A stretch of DNA of 64,000 nucleotides from CAVPUA01 sp963708805 (GTDB taxonomy: Bacteria; Actinomycetota; Actinomycetes; Mycobacteriales; Jatrophihabitantaceae): contig CAVPUA010000003.1 of assembly GCA_963708805.1 (NCBI GenBank), forward strand, positions 2,666,001-2,730,000. Reading direction: 5' to 3'. Below the pieces are notes generated by a model. That model ran no database searches and was not told the origin of the DNA. It saw only the letters and a list, made by a program, of their open reading frames with translations. Position numbers and translations under genes: made by a program. Positions 1 through 9,874 of the stretch are shown here, in pieces (position 1 is the first letter of the stretch; the number at the start of each line of letters is the position of its first letter).

Positions 1-377
1 GTCTTGGAGAAGCGGTGGATCTCGTCGATGAACAGGACGGTCTGACGGCCGTTGTAGCTCAGCTCTCGTTTGGCCTGTTCGATGACGGCGCGCACTTCCT
101 TGACCCCGGCGTTCAACGCCGACAACTGCTCGAAGCGCCGGTTGGTGGCCGAGGCGACGATCAACGCGAGCGTCGTCTTGCCGGTGCCCGGTGGCCCGAA
201 CAGGATCAGCGACATCGGCGAATCGCCTTCGACCAGACGTCGCAGCGGCGAGCCCGCGGCCAGCAGGTGCTGCTGTCCGACCACCTCGTCGAGAGCGCGT
301 GGACGCATCCTGGCCGCTAGCGGCGCGGTCGGATCGACCCCAGCGGAGGGGGAGTCGAAAAGCGTCGGCCCGGACAT
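1..377 (-). CDS. rarA: Replication-associated recombination protein RarA (5' part only)
   Basis: This is a AAA+ ATPase of the RarA/MgsA family, which acts at stalled replication forks. About 125 N-terminal residues are visible and the gene runs off the left edge of the window. The Walker A motif GPPGTGKTT is at residues 61-69 and the Walker B stretch VLFIDEIHRF at 114-123. The N-terminal motif RPRALDEVVGQQHLL is typical of the family. The start is the ATG at 375-377. RuvB, the closest paralogue, is present separately at 16765-17814 and has a different N-terminus. The gene is divergent from the methyltransferase at 524, with a 146-base spacer in which I see no clear promoter. Confidence 0.93.
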   Translation of the reverse strand, partial: MSGPTLFDSPSAGVDPTAPLAARMRPRALDEVVGQQHLLAAGSPLRRLVEGDSPMSLILFGPPGTGKTTLALIVASATNRRFEQLSALNAGVKEVRAVIEQAKRELSYNGRQTVLFIDEIHRFSK

Positions 378-523
378 GTTCCCAGCCTAGGACGGCGGTC
401 GACCGACCGACATCGAGGCAACACGCAGTGACGATCGCTGGCCGATTCGGTGAGCGCCGGCTGGTATCTTCGCCAGGTTCCGATCCGTAAGCACACGTCA
501 TTAAGAAGAGTCGAGGAACCAGG

Positions 524-1207
524 ATGACAGCCACCCCGGGTCCAGGCACCGGGTCCGCCGACGGGGTCTACCGCCCGGGGTATTTCGAAACGCGTCTGGC
601 TCAGGACCCCAATCGCGAGGTCGTCTGGCGGCATATCTGCGACTACCTGAGCCGCTGGATTCCCGCGGACTCCGACGTGCTCGAGCTGGGCGCGGGTTGG
701 TGCGATTTCTCCAACGCCGTGACCGCGCGCAGCGTCACCGCGATGGACATCGACGCGACCGTCGTCAAGGCGGCCAAACCGGGCGTGCAGGCGGTGGTGG
801 GCGACTGTACCGACCTGTCACGCTTCGAGGACGGGTCCTTCGACTGCGTGCTGGCCTCGAACCTGCTCGAGCACCTGGAGCGAGCCGACACCGAGCGCTT
901 GCTGGCCGAGGCCAAGCGCGTGCTGCGCCCGGGCGGGCGGTTGCTGCTGATCCAACCCAACTTCCGGCTCAACCCGAATGAGTACTTCGACGACTACACC
1001 CACGTCGCGATCTTCACCGACCGCTCTCTACGGGATCTGTTGGCCGCCTCGGGCTGGACGATCGACCAGGTCTTCGCCCGATTCCTGCCGCTGACGATGA
1101 AGTCGCGTGGCGCGGGTCTGTCGTTCCTCGTCCCGTGGTATCTCCGGTCGCCGATCAAGCCCCTGGCCGGTCAGATGCTCGTGGTCGCGTCGACCCCCGC
1201 TCGATGA
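524..1207 (+). CDS. Class I SAM-dependent methyltransferase
   Basis: The 227-residue protein has a Rossmann-type methyltransferase domain. Motif I (LELGAGWC) is at residues 53-60, the acidic residue binding the ribose (DID) at 75-77, motif IV-like SNLLEHL at 112-118 and the RPGG turn at 135-138. This matches the Methyltransf_11 type. The substrate cannot be read from the sequence. A purine-rich ribosome site (gaggaaccagg) directly precedes the ATG. The stop overlaps the next start as ATGA, and the two following genes also overlap, so methyltransferase, DUF2142 protein and glycosyltransferase form one unit. That context suggests modification or export of a glycan or lipid-linked sugar; this is inference. 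Confidence 0.85.
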   Translation: MTATPGPGTGSADGVYRPGYFETRLAQDPNREVVWRHICDYLSRWIPADSDVLELGAGWCDFSNAVTARSVTAMDIDATVVKAAKPGVQAVVGDCTDLSRFEDGSFDCVLASNLLEHLERADTERLLAEAKRVLRPGGRLLLIQPNFRLNPNEYFDDYTHVAIFTDRSLRDLLAASGWTIDQVFARFLPLTMKSRGAGLSFLVPWYLRSPIKPLAGQMLVVASTPAR

Positions 1208-2838
1208 GCCACGCTCGTTCGAGCGCGGCGGCGACCGAGCCGCCGGCCGGAGCCGACCCGCCGGAGGCGGAATCCAACGCGGACGCGCGGAATGAGACGC
1301 GACCGGGCCGCTGGAGCAATCCCCGAATCGTCGCCGCGCTGTTCGTGCTCCCCTACTTGATCATGATGATCGCCTGGGCGGCGTCCAACCCGCCCGGCTC
1401 CGCGCCGGACGAGCCGGATCACCTGGTGAAGTCCCTGGGCATGGCTCGGTTCGACATCGGAGCCAAGTACACCGGCGCGCCGCTGGGCGACACGCATGTG
1501 GACAAGCGCAACGCCTCGATCAGCCGGGTGGTGCCGATACCGGCGAAGTTGAGCCCGACGGGCTACCCCTGTGACGCCTTCAACCCGACGGCGACGGCGG
1601 CCTGCCTCCCGACCACCCCGCCGGCAGGTCGAGGAACGACATCGGCGATCACTCCGCTGGGCAGCTACCCGCCCTTCCTCTACGTGCCGATCGGGCTGAT
1701 CGCACGCCTGACCAATACGCCCTACCACGCGTTCCTCGCCGGTCGGGCGGTCTGCATCGTCATGGCCGCCCTGCTCATGTGGCTGGGGTGCACCCACCTG
1801 ATCCGCTGGCTCGGGCGGCGCGCGCTGCTGGGTGCGGTCATCGCCTTCACCCCGATGGTGACCTTCACCTCGGCCATGGTCGGCCTGAGCGGGGTAGAGA
1901 TCACCGGCGCGTTCGCGGTGGCGTGCATCGCCGTCGTCGCCATCCGAATACCGGCGTCCCTGGCCGAAGGCGGGACCCAGTTGTTGCTGGCCGGCGTCGG
2001 CGCCGCGCTCATTCTCAGTCGACAGCTGGGCATCGTGACCTTCGGCGCCATCTTCGTGTTGCTGGTCGTGCGCCTGGGTATTCGATTCTTCTGGGACCTC
2101 GTGCGCGCCCATCGACCCGCGTTCTTTTCAGCGGTCGGCATTCTCGTGCTGGCCGCCGCGGCTATCGCGGTGTGGGAGCGGAAATACGATCATCCGGCCT
2201 ATACCGGCAAGGCATTCAGCGCCAAGGCCATCGCGCCGTTCAGTCAGCAGTCCTACGGAGTGATCCAGTCGGCCATCGGCAACTTCGGCTGGCTCGACAC
2301 GGTCATGCCCCGTTGGTTCTACGCGGCCTACCTGATCCTGCTCATCAGCTTGGTCGGGCTCGCGATTCTCGTCGGATCGAACGCGGATCGCTGGACGCTC
2401 GTCGTCTGGCTGCTCGCCACGGTCGCCGTCGCGTACCTGACGTACACGACCGTGTTCTATCCGGTGCTCGCCGGGCTGCAAGGGCGACACCTGCTGCCGT
2501 TCTTCATGATCGTTCCGATTCTCGCGGGTGTGAGCGTCAGCGAGAGACTGGACGGCTGGGATCCGGCCGTGCTGCGCCGGTTCTTCGGCGTCCTTGCGGT
2601 ATCCCTTCCCGTCCTGCAATTCGTGGGTATCTACCTGAACGCCCGCCGCTATGCTGTGGGCTCGATGGGCCCGATCTGGTTCCTCGGCCGTTCGCAATGG
2701 CGACCGGGTCTCGGTTGGGGACCTTGGTTGGTTCTCGGCGCGGTCGGCGCCGCCCTGCTCGTCTGGACAATCGTCAGCATTCGCCCGCCTTCGGATCGTT
2801 CCCCGGGCAGATTGGAGGCCCTCGGTGTGGATGGGTAA
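1204..2838 (+). CDS. DUF2142 family polytopic membrane protein
   Basis: The 544-residue protein has a charged, Pro/Ala-rich N-tail (residues 1-40) followed by about ten hydrophobic segments. The conserved DUF2142 signature PDEPDH lies near residues 68-73, just after the first membrane segment. DUF2142 proteins resemble GT-C type glycosyltransferases or flippases and occur in polysaccharide clusters, but the function is not established. I chose the ATG at 1204, which overlaps the stop of the methyltransferase, over an in-frame start upstream inside that gene. The stop (2836-2838) overlaps the glycosyltransferase start, so the three are translationally coupled. Confidence 0.85.
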   Translation: MSHARSSAAATEPPAGADPPEAESNADARNETRPGRWSNPRIVAALFVLPYLIMMIAWAASNPPGSAPDEPDHLVKSLGMARFDIGAKYTGAPLGDTHVDKRNASISRVVPIPAKLSPTGYPCDAFNPTATAACLPTTPPAGRGTTSAITPLGSYPPFLYVPIGLIARLTNTPYHAFLAGRAVCIVMAALLMWLGCTHLIRWLGRRALLGAVIAFTPMVTFTSAMVGLSGVEITGAFAVACIAVVAIRIPASLAEGGTQLLLAGVGAALILSRQLGIVTFGAIFVLLVVRLGIRFFWDLVRAHRPAFFSAVGILVLAAAAIAVWERKYDHPAYTGKAFSAKAIAPFSQQSYGVIQSAIGNFGWLDTVMPRWFYAAYLILLISLVGLAILVGSNADRWTLVVWLLATVAVAYLTYTTVFYPVLAGLQGRHLLPFFMIVPILAGVSVSERLDGWDPAVLRRFFGVLAVSLPVLQFVGIYLNARRYAVGSMGPIWFLGRSQWRPGLGWGPWLVLGAVGAALLVWTIVSIRPPSDRSPGRLEALGVDG

Positions 2839-3562
2839 GTCGGTCGCGGTAGTCCTGCCCACCTACAACGAGAAGGACAGCATCGCCGAGACGATCAAGC
2901 GCTTCGAGAGCCTTGGCGTCGTCGACGACATCCTGGTCGTCAACAACAACGCCGCCGCGGGCACCTCCGAGGAGGTCGCCACGACGGGCGCCCGTGAGGT
3001 GGTCGAGACCCGCCAGGGCTACGGCGCGGCGATCCAGCGCGGGCTGGCCGAGGTCGACGCCGACCTCGTGTGCATCTGCGAGCCCGACGGCACGTTCAAC
3101 CCCGAGGACCTGTCGAAGCTGTTGCCCTTCACCGTCGAGTGCGGCTTCGTGGTCGGTTCGCGCACTGTCTCGAACTTCATCTGGGACGGCGCCAACATGG
3201 GCTTCTTCCTGCAGTGGGGCAACTGGGCGGTGGCCAAGCTCATCGAGGTCCTCTACAACAGCGGCTACCTGAGCGACGTCGGCTGCACCTTCCGCGTGCT
3301 CGATCGCCGGACCGTGCAGGACATCCGCCCCAAGTTCACGATCGCCGGCTCGTCGTTCGGCCTCGAGATGCTGCTCATCGCGCTGCTGCGCCGCATCAAG
3401 GTCGTCCAGGTGCCGGTCAACTACCACCCGCGGGTGGGGACGTCGTCGGTCACCGGCGAGTTCGACAAGACGGTGCGACTCGGTCTCCAGATGATCGCGA
3501 TGGTGCTGCGCATGCGGGCCGGCGGCAAGGCGATGCGACGACCGTCCTCACCGCCGCGCTGA
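2831..3562 (+). CDS. Glycosyltransferase family 2 protein
   Basis: The 243-residue protein is a GT2 enzyme of the dolichyl-phosphate-mannose-synthase-like group. The N-terminal VVLPTYNE motif is at residues 7-14. The usual DxD or DAD metal/nucleotide motif is replaced by EPDGTF at 84-89, which is common in one actinobacterial subgroup. VGCTFRVL follows further on. There are no C-terminal membrane helices, so it probably works on a polyprenyl-phosphate acceptor at the inner face of the membrane. It overlaps the DUF2142 gene by eight bases. GTG at 2825 is an alternative start, two codons upstream. The donor sugar is not deducible. Confidence 0.85.
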   Translation: MGKSVAVVLPTYNEKDSIAETIKRFESLGVVDDILVVNNNAAAGTSEEVATTGAREVVETRQGYGAAIQRGLAEVDADLVCICEPDGTFNPEDLSKLLPFTVECGFVVGSRTVSNFIWDGANMGFFLQWGNWAVAKLIEVLYNSGYLSDVGCTFRVLDRRTVQDIRPKFTIAGSSFGLEMLLIALLRRIKVVQVPVNYHPRVGTSSVTGEFDKTVRLGLQMIAMVLRMRAGGKAMRRPSSPPR

Positions 3563-3608
3563 GTTTCCTGCCGCCGCCTGCGCCCGGGCGACCGGACGAC
3601 TGCCGTCG

Positions 3609-4782
3609 CTAGGCGAGATGGCCGCCGACCTTCGTGTAGCCGCGCAGCAGGTCGCGCGAGATGATCAGCCGCTGCATCTCGTCGGTGCCTTCGAAGATCC
3701 GCCACAGGCGGGCCTGGCGGTACCAGCGCTCGATCGGCAGCTCGCGCGTGTAGCCCATGCCGCCGTGGATCTGCAGCACCTTGTCGACGACGTCGTTGGC
3801 CATCGTCGCGCCGTACAGCTTGGCGATCGACGAGGCATGCCGAGGGTCGCGGCCCTGGTCGACCGTCCATGCCGCGTGCAGCACCAGCCAGCGGGCCGCC
3901 TCGAGTTCGACCTCGGCGTCGGCGATCATCCACTGGATCGCCTGATTGACCGCGATCGGCTTGCCGAACGTCTCCCGGGTGTTGGCGTGGTCGATCGCCA
4001 TCTGGAGCAACCGCTCGGCCGCGCCGACCGCGCCGGCCGGGATCAGGTAGCGGCCCTTGCCGATCCACTTCATGCCCAGCTCGAAGCCCTGGCCGACCTC
4101 GCCCAGGATGTTGCGCGAAGGTACGCGGACATCGTCGAAGACCAGCGACGCGGGGCCGCCTTCGCCCATCGTCTGGATGAAGTGCGACGTCCAGCCCATC
4201 GACCGGTCGACCAGGAACGCCGTGGCCCCGGTGTGCGCCTTCTCGCCCGGCGACGTGATGGCGATGACGATCGCGAAGTCGGCGTCGTTGCCTCCGGTGA
4301 TGAACGTCTTCTCGCCGTTGATGACCCAGTCGTCGCCGTCCTTGCGCGCGCTGGTCTTGATGTTGGCGGCGTCCGATCCGGCGCCCGGCTCGGTGATCGC
4401 GAAGCACGACAGCCGCTCGCCCTCGATCGTCGGCAGCAGGAACTCCTTCTTCTGCTCGTCGTTGGCGTAGTACAGGATGTTGTCGGCCTCGCCGCCGAAG
4501 CGGAACGGGACGAACGACCGGCCGACCTCGGTGGTGATCAACGACTGCATCAGCGCCGGCAGGTCCATGCCGCCGTACTCCTCGGGCGTGCGACAGGCCC
4601 CAGAATCCGAACTGCTTGGCCTTGAGCTGCAGCTCGCGCACCTCGTCGAGGGTCAGGCCCGGCTCGCCCTTGCGTTCACGGCGCAGCACCTCGGGCTCGA
4701 GGGGCATGACCTCTTTGGTGATGAAGTCGCGCGCCGTGTCGCGCACGGCCTTCTGCTCGTCGGACAGCGAGAAATCGACCAT
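3609..4782 (-). CDS. Acyl-CoA dehydrogenase (one frame break)
   Basis: This is an FAD-dependent acyl-CoA dehydrogenase of about 390 residues. The N-terminus (MVDFSLSDEQKAVRDTARDF) and the rest, beginning at MDLPAL, lie in two frames. An extra C near 4592 splits what should read LSTPEEYGGMDLPAL; removing it gives one continuous protein. Family motifs are FAITEPGAGSDAANI (substrate and flavin loop), a GxMGYTRELPIERWYR block, and FEGTDEMQR near the C-terminus. It is the last gene before the convergent glycosyltransferase and starts 23 bases after the aspS stop. A second, distinct acyl-CoA dehydrogenase is at 33294-34531. The break is probably a sequence error. Confidence 0.88.
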
Positions 4783-4805
4783 GACCGACGAGTCAGGACC
4801 ACCCG

Positions 4806-6568
4806 TCAGTTACCGGCTGGCGCGTCCACGCCGGCTTCCTTGCGCTGCTCGGGCGTGATCGGCGCCGGGGCCGAGGTCAGCGGGTCGAAGCCGCCGCCGG
4901 TCTTCGGGAAGGCGATCACGTCGCGGATCGAGTCGGTGTGCGACAGCAGCGCGCAGATCCGGTCCCAGCCGAACGCGATGCCGCCGTGCGGCGGCGCGCC
5001 GAAGGCGAACGCGTCGAGCAGGAAGCCGAACTTCGTCCTGCGCCTGCTCGGCGTCCAGGCCCATGACGTCGAAGACCCGCTGCTGGACGTCGGCGCGGTG
5101 GATACGGATCGAGCCGCCGCCGATCTCGTTGCCGTTGCAGACGATGTCGTAGGCGTAGGCCAGGGCCGATCCCGGATCGGTGTCGAACGTGTCGAGGAAC
5201 TCGGGCTTCGGCGAGGTGAAGGCGTGGTGCACCGCCGTCCACGACCCGCTGCCGACGGCGACGTCGGTGGTGTCCTCGACCGCCTCGAACAGCGGCGCGT
5301 CGACGACCCACAGGAACGACCAGGCGCTCTCGTCGATCAGCTCGAGCCGCTTGCCGATCTCGAGCCGGGCCGCGCCGAGCAGCGCCGCGCGCCTTGGCCG
5401 GACGGTCGGCGGCGAAGAAGACGCAGTCGCCCGGCTTGGCGCCCGACGGCCTCGGCCAGGCCGGCCCGCTCGTCCTCGGACAGGTTCTTGGCGACCGGTC
5501 CGCCCAGCTCGCCGTCCTCGCCGACCAGGACGTAGGCCAGCCCGCGAGCGCCGCGCTGCTTGGCCCATTCCTGCCAGGCGTCGAGCTGCTTGCGCGGCTG
5601 CGACGCGCCGCCGGCCATCACGACCGCAGCCGACGTAGTCGGCCTGGAAGACCCGGAACGGCGTGTCCGTGAAGTAGTCGCGTCAGCTCGGTGAGTCTCG
5701 AGGTCGAAGCGCAGGTCGGGCTTGTCCGAGCCGTAGCGGGCCATCGCCTCGGCGTAGGTCATCCGCGGGATCGGCGTCGGGATCTCGTGGTGCGGCCAGC
5801 TCACGCCACAGCGCGGTGACGATCGACTCGCCGACGTCGATCACGTCGTCCTGGTCGACGAAGCTCATCTCGATGTCGAGCTGGGTGAACTCGGGCTGGC
5901 GGTCGGCGCGGAAGTCCTCGTCGCGGTAGCAGCGCGCGATCTGGTAGTACCGCTCCATGCCGCCGACCATCGAGCAGCTGCTTGAACAGCTGCGGCGACT
6001 GCGGCAGCGCGTACCAACTGCCCGGCTGCAGCCGGGCCGGCACCAGGAAGTCGCGCGCGCCCTCCGGCGTCGAACGGGTCAGCGTCGGCGTCTCGATCTC
6101 GACGAAGTGCTGATCGTGCAGGGTGTTGCGCGCGATCCGGTTCGCCTCGCTGCGCAGCCGCAGCGCGTTGCCCGAGGACGGGCGGCGCAGGTCGAGGTAG
6201 CGGTACTTCAGCCGCGCCTCCTCGCCGACCGTCGACGTGTCGTCGACCGGGAACGGCAACGGAGCCGACTCGTTGAGCACCTCGACGCGGGACGCGACGA
6301 CCTCGATCTCGCCGGTCGCCAGTCGCGGGTTGATCGCGCCCTCGATCCGCACCCGCACCTCGCCGGTGACGGCCAGGCACCACTCGTTGCGCAGGTCGTG
6401 GGCGATCTCGTCGTCGCGGACGACGACCTGGACGACGCCGGAGGCGTCGCGCAGGTCGATGAAGGCCACTCCGCCGTGGTCGCGGCGGCTGCCGACCCAG
6501 CCGGCCAGCGTCACCGTGCGGCCGGCGTCGGATGCGCGAAGCGTGCCGGCGTCGTGCGTGCGAATCAC
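4806..6568 (-). CDS. aspS: Aspartate-tRNA ligase, reading frame broken by about eight extra bases
   Basis: This class II aspartyl-tRNA synthetase would have 584 residues after correction, the normal bacterial length. The N-terminal OB-fold (VTLAGWVGSRRDHGGVAFID) reads well. So do motif 2 (MERYYQIARCYRDEDFRADR), the bacterial insert domain and motif 3 (HGGIAFGWDR). The frame is broken near 5965, 5795, 5685, 5675, 5625, 5445, 5390 and 5035. Each break is fixed by deleting one base, and the total then divides by three. The start is GTG at 6568 with AGGAG seven bases upstream; the stop is TGA at 4806-4808. An essential single-copy gene broken eight times points to sequence error, not decay. Confidence 0.9.
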
Positions 6569-7929
6569 TGAATCACTCCTGATTGGTTCTTGCCATCTGC
6601 GTTGATGACGACCTGGGGCTTCAGGTCGCTCTCGGGCGGACGTCCACGTCGCCGGGATCGGCCGCTACCTGATCACCGGACCGGATGTCTCTTGACCTCG
6701 CTCTGGTCCGGGAACCAGACGAACGGGATGCCGCGCCGCTCGGCCGTCCGGATCTGCTTGCCGTACTTCTGGGCGCTCGGCGCGACCTCGGCCGCGATCC
6801 CGCGCGCCCGCAGCGCCTGGGCGACCGCGTCGCTGTCGGCCCGCGATTCCTCGTCGACGAGCGCGACCAGCACCACCGACGGCACCGACCGCGACGCGGT
6901 GAGGCGTCCGCTGTTGAACAGCGGGATCAGCATCCGGGTCACGCCGAGCGAGATGCCGACCCCGGGGTAGGTGGTCTTGCCGTCCGAGGCCAGCGAGTCG
7001 TACCGCCCGCCGGAGCAGATCGAGCCCAGCGACTCGGACCCGGCCATCCGGGTCTCGAACACCGTCCCGGTGTAGTAGTCCAGGCCGCGCGCGATGCTCA
7101 GATCGGCCTCGACCACCACCCGATCGCCGGTGATCGTCGCCGCGCCTGAGATCACGGCGGCCAGCTCGTCCAGGCCGGTGTCGAGCAGCGGGTGCTCGAC
7201 CCCGAGCGCGCGCACCTGGTCGACGAACGAGCGCGTCGGCCGATCGGATCGTCGGCCAGGGCCAGGCACGTCTCGGCCTGCTTCTCGTCCAGTCCGGCCT
7301 CGCCGGCCAGCATCGTCCGCACGGCGTCGCGACCGGCACCTTGTCGATCTTGTCGATCACCCGCATGACGCGGCCGCGGTCCTCGGCGCCCGACGCCGAG
7401 GTAGAACCCCTCGATCAGCTTGCGGTTGTTGACCTGCAGCCGCAGCGGCGGCAGGAACGACAGCGTCGACAGCGCCTCGGCCATCACCCGGGCGACCTCG
7501 ACGTCGTGGTGGAACGGCAGCGCGTCGCGGGCGACGACGTCGATGTCGGCCTGGGTGAACTCGCGATAGCGGCCCTCCTGCGGCCGCTCGCCCCGCCACA
7601 CCTTCTGGATCTGGTAGCGCCGGAACGGGAACTCCAGCTTGCCGGCGTTCTCCAGCACGTAGCGGGCGAACGGCACGGTCAGGTCGAAGTGCAGGCCCAG
7701 ACCGGAGTCGCCGGAGTCGGCGTCGGCCTGCAGCCGGCGCAGCACGTAGACCTCCTTGTCGATCTCGCCCTTGCGCAGCAACTGGTCCATCGGCTCGGCG
7801 GCGCGGGTCTCGATCGGGGCGAAGCCGTGCAGTTCGAACGTCCGGCGCAGCGAGTCGAGCACGGACAGCTCGACGAAGCGCTCCGCCGGGCGCAGCTCCG
7901 GGAAGCCGGAGAGCGGGGTGATGCTTCAT
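6565..7929 (-). CDS. hisS: Histidine-tRNA ligase, several frame breaks
   Basis: This class II histidyl-tRNA synthetase shows motif 1 region, motif 2 (YQIQKVWRGERPQEGRYREF), the histidine-A motif (ARGLDYYTGTVFE) and the C-terminal anticodon-binding domain. The ATG at 7929 overlaps the upstream stop as ATGA, with GGGAG before it. Breaks lie near 7926 (+1), 7393 (+1), 7342 (+2), 7245 (+2) and 6680 (+1). The 3' end is uncertain. The written frame stops at 6673. Removing one base moves the stop to 6621. A further shift reads the family-typical tail DLKPQV and stops at 6565, overlapping the aspS GTG; I prefer that reading. Confidence 0.87.
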
Positions 7930-8601
7930 CGCGAACTCCCGCAGGTAGGGGTTGGCCGCGCGCTCGCGGCCGATCGTGGTCGTCGGGCCCGTGGCCGGGC
8001 CGGACCACCATGTGCGTCCGGCTTGGGCAGGACGACCCGCGCAGCGAGCGACGCCATGGCTGACTCCGAGCCGCCGGGCAGGTCCATCCGGCCGATGGAG
8101 CCCGCGAACAGCAGGTCACCGCTGAACATCGTCGGGGTGCCGTCGGCATCGGCGGCGCAGAAGATCACCGACCCGCTCGGTGTGACCGGGCGAGTGCTCG
8201 ACGCGCAGGGGCAGCCCGGCCAGTTCCAGGTCGGCGCCGTCCTCGAGCAGGCGGACGTCGTCCGGCTCGGCGAAGGTGAGCCCGGCGACGCCCATGAGCG
8301 GCGAGCCGAAGGGCGCGCCCAGGCCCGACCACGGATCGGCCAGCTGGCGCCGGTCGGCGGGGTGGATGAAGGCCGGGACGTCGCGCGCCTGGCAAACCGG
8401 CAGAACCGAGAAAGTGTGATCGATGTGCCCATGGGTCAGCAGCACGGCCACCGGGTGCAGCCGGTTCTCGGCGATGATCTCGTCCAGGCGCGGCCCGACG
8501 CCGATCCCCGGGTCGATCACCACGCATTGCTCGCCGGGCCCGGCAGCGACGACCCAGCAGTTGGTGGCCGTCACGTCGGACGCGAAACCCGCGATGAACA
8601 C
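7926..8601 (-). CDS. MBL-fold metallo-hydrolase, glyoxalase II-like (frame-broken)
   Basis: This is a metallo-beta-lactamase-fold hydrolase of about 220 residues. The metal motif THGHIDH (HxHxDH) is clear, followed by EHSPGHT and a C-terminal PGHGP...IGRER segment typical of the actinobacterial protein found beside hisS. The likely start is GTG at 8601 (VFIAGFASDVTATNCWVV), matching homologues that begin at the equivalent position. Extra bases near 8185, 8010, 7990 and 7940 break the frame. With the last one removed, the protein ends at a TGA (7926-7928) overlapping the hisS ATG. The physiological substrate is not known; glyoxalase II is a family-based guess. Confidence 0.82.
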
Positions 8602-8784
8602 CCGACTCCGATCGATTTGTACGGCCACTTCGCACGGCGGCTTCGTAGGGCAGCCGACTCCTTCGCCGTTTCTGAACAACAGCCTACCGAGCCGGTCCCA
8701 GATGACTTCCGTACACTGCCCGAGGACTTCGAAGCCACACGCAGCCCGCTCGCCCGAAGCCATTTCATCCGGAAGGACCGCCGA

Positions 8785-9761
8785 GTGCCGACCAACAAGC
8801 AGCGTCGTGAAGCCGCGCGCCGTCATCTCGAGCGCCAGCTGCAACGCCGCCAGCAGGAGGCGGCCCGGCGCAAGCAGCGCAACCTGATCGCCACCGTGGT
8901 CGGGCGTCGTGGTCATCCTCGCGGTGGTCATCCTGGTCGTCGTGATGGCCACCGGCGGCTCGAAGAAGAAGCCGGCGGCCGCGCCAGCACTTCGGCCTCG
9001 GCCTCGCCCGTCGGCCAGCTCGACGGCCGCGAAGACCGCCGGCGCGTGTGGCTACACCGCAGGGCGCCGCCGCCAGCAAGGACGTCGGCATTCCGCCCGA
9101 CCCGGCGACGACCCCGACGACGAACGAGGTCCTGGACGTCACGACGCAACCTCGGCCCCATGACGTTCACCCTGGACGGCGCGGCGGCGCCGTGCAACGT
9201 GCAGAGCATCGCCTACCTGGCGACCAAGGGCTACTACGACAACACGCCGTGCCACCGCCTGGTGACCAGCGGCATCTACGTCCTGCAGTGCGGCGACCCG
9301 ACCGGCACCGGTTCGGGCGGGCCGGGCTACACCGCCAAGGACGAGAACCTGACCAACGCCGACTACAGCCAGGTCGGCACCATCGCGATGGCCAACTCCG
9401 GCGCCGACACCAACGGCAGCCAGTTCTTCATCATCTGCAAGGACTCCAGCACCGGACTGCAGAAGACCTACACCGTCATCGGCAAGGTCACCGCCGGCAT
9501 GGACATCGTGCAGAAGGTCGCCGCGGCCGGCGAGGACGACTCGAACGGCACCGGCGACGGCAAGCCGAAGTTGGCGATCACCTTCACCAAGGTGACGGCG
9601 GCGCCGCCGGTCGCCGGCAGTGGCACCTTCGTGACGCCGACCCCGACCGCGCCGGCGAGCTCACGGCCGCGGCCAGCTCGTCAGCCGGGGCCAGCTCGTC
9701 GGCTGGGGCCTCGGACACCATCTCGAGCGCTCCGACCAAGAGCGCGTCCCCGGTGAGCTAG
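8785..9761 (+). CDS. Membrane-anchored cyclophilin-type peptidyl-prolyl isomerase (frame-broken)
   Basis: The start is GTG at 8785 with ggaagga upstream. The protein has a basic, helical N-terminal stretch (about 35 residues rich in R, Q and K), one membrane segment (VVVILAVVILVVVM), a Ser/Ala linker, and a cyclophilin domain. The cyclophilin domain includes YYDNTPCHRLV, GSGGPGYT, MANSGADTNGSQFFI and TVIGKVTAGMDIVQKV. It ends in a Ser/Ala-rich tail. Extra bases near 8905, 8985, 9060, 9145 and 9655 disrupt the frame. It corresponds in position to ppiB beside relA in mycobacteria. It probably folds exported proteins on the outer side of the membrane. Confidence 0.85.
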
Positions 9762-9766
9762 CGACT

Positions 9767-9820
9767 CAGCCACCCCTCCGACCGTCGTCGGCGCACCGAT
9801 CATGGTCGGGAGGGTGGCTG
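9767..9820. terminator. Bidirectional terminator-like inverted repeat between cyclophilin gene and relA
   Basis: The 15-base arms at 9767-9781 and 9806-9820 (cagccacccctccga and tcgggagggtggctg) pair with minor mismatches around a 24-base loop. It sits between two converging genes. There is no T-run, as is usual in actinobacteria. Confidence 0.55.
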
Positions 9821-9874
9821 GGCGCGATGTCCAGGTCGGCTCCAGCCGTCGCCAGGTGCCGGTGGGCGCTCAGC

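Noticed and set aside
1171..2112. Long open frame antisense to the DUF2142 gene
   Set aside because: Arg/Gly/His-rich composition typical of the reverse strand of GC-rich genes, with no domain motif; the + strand gene is clearly real.
4806..9761. Pseudogene cluster or programmed frameshifting
   Set aside because: The breaks hit essential tRNA ligases many times, always by extra bases, without slippery sequences. Sequence error is far more likely than decay or recoding.
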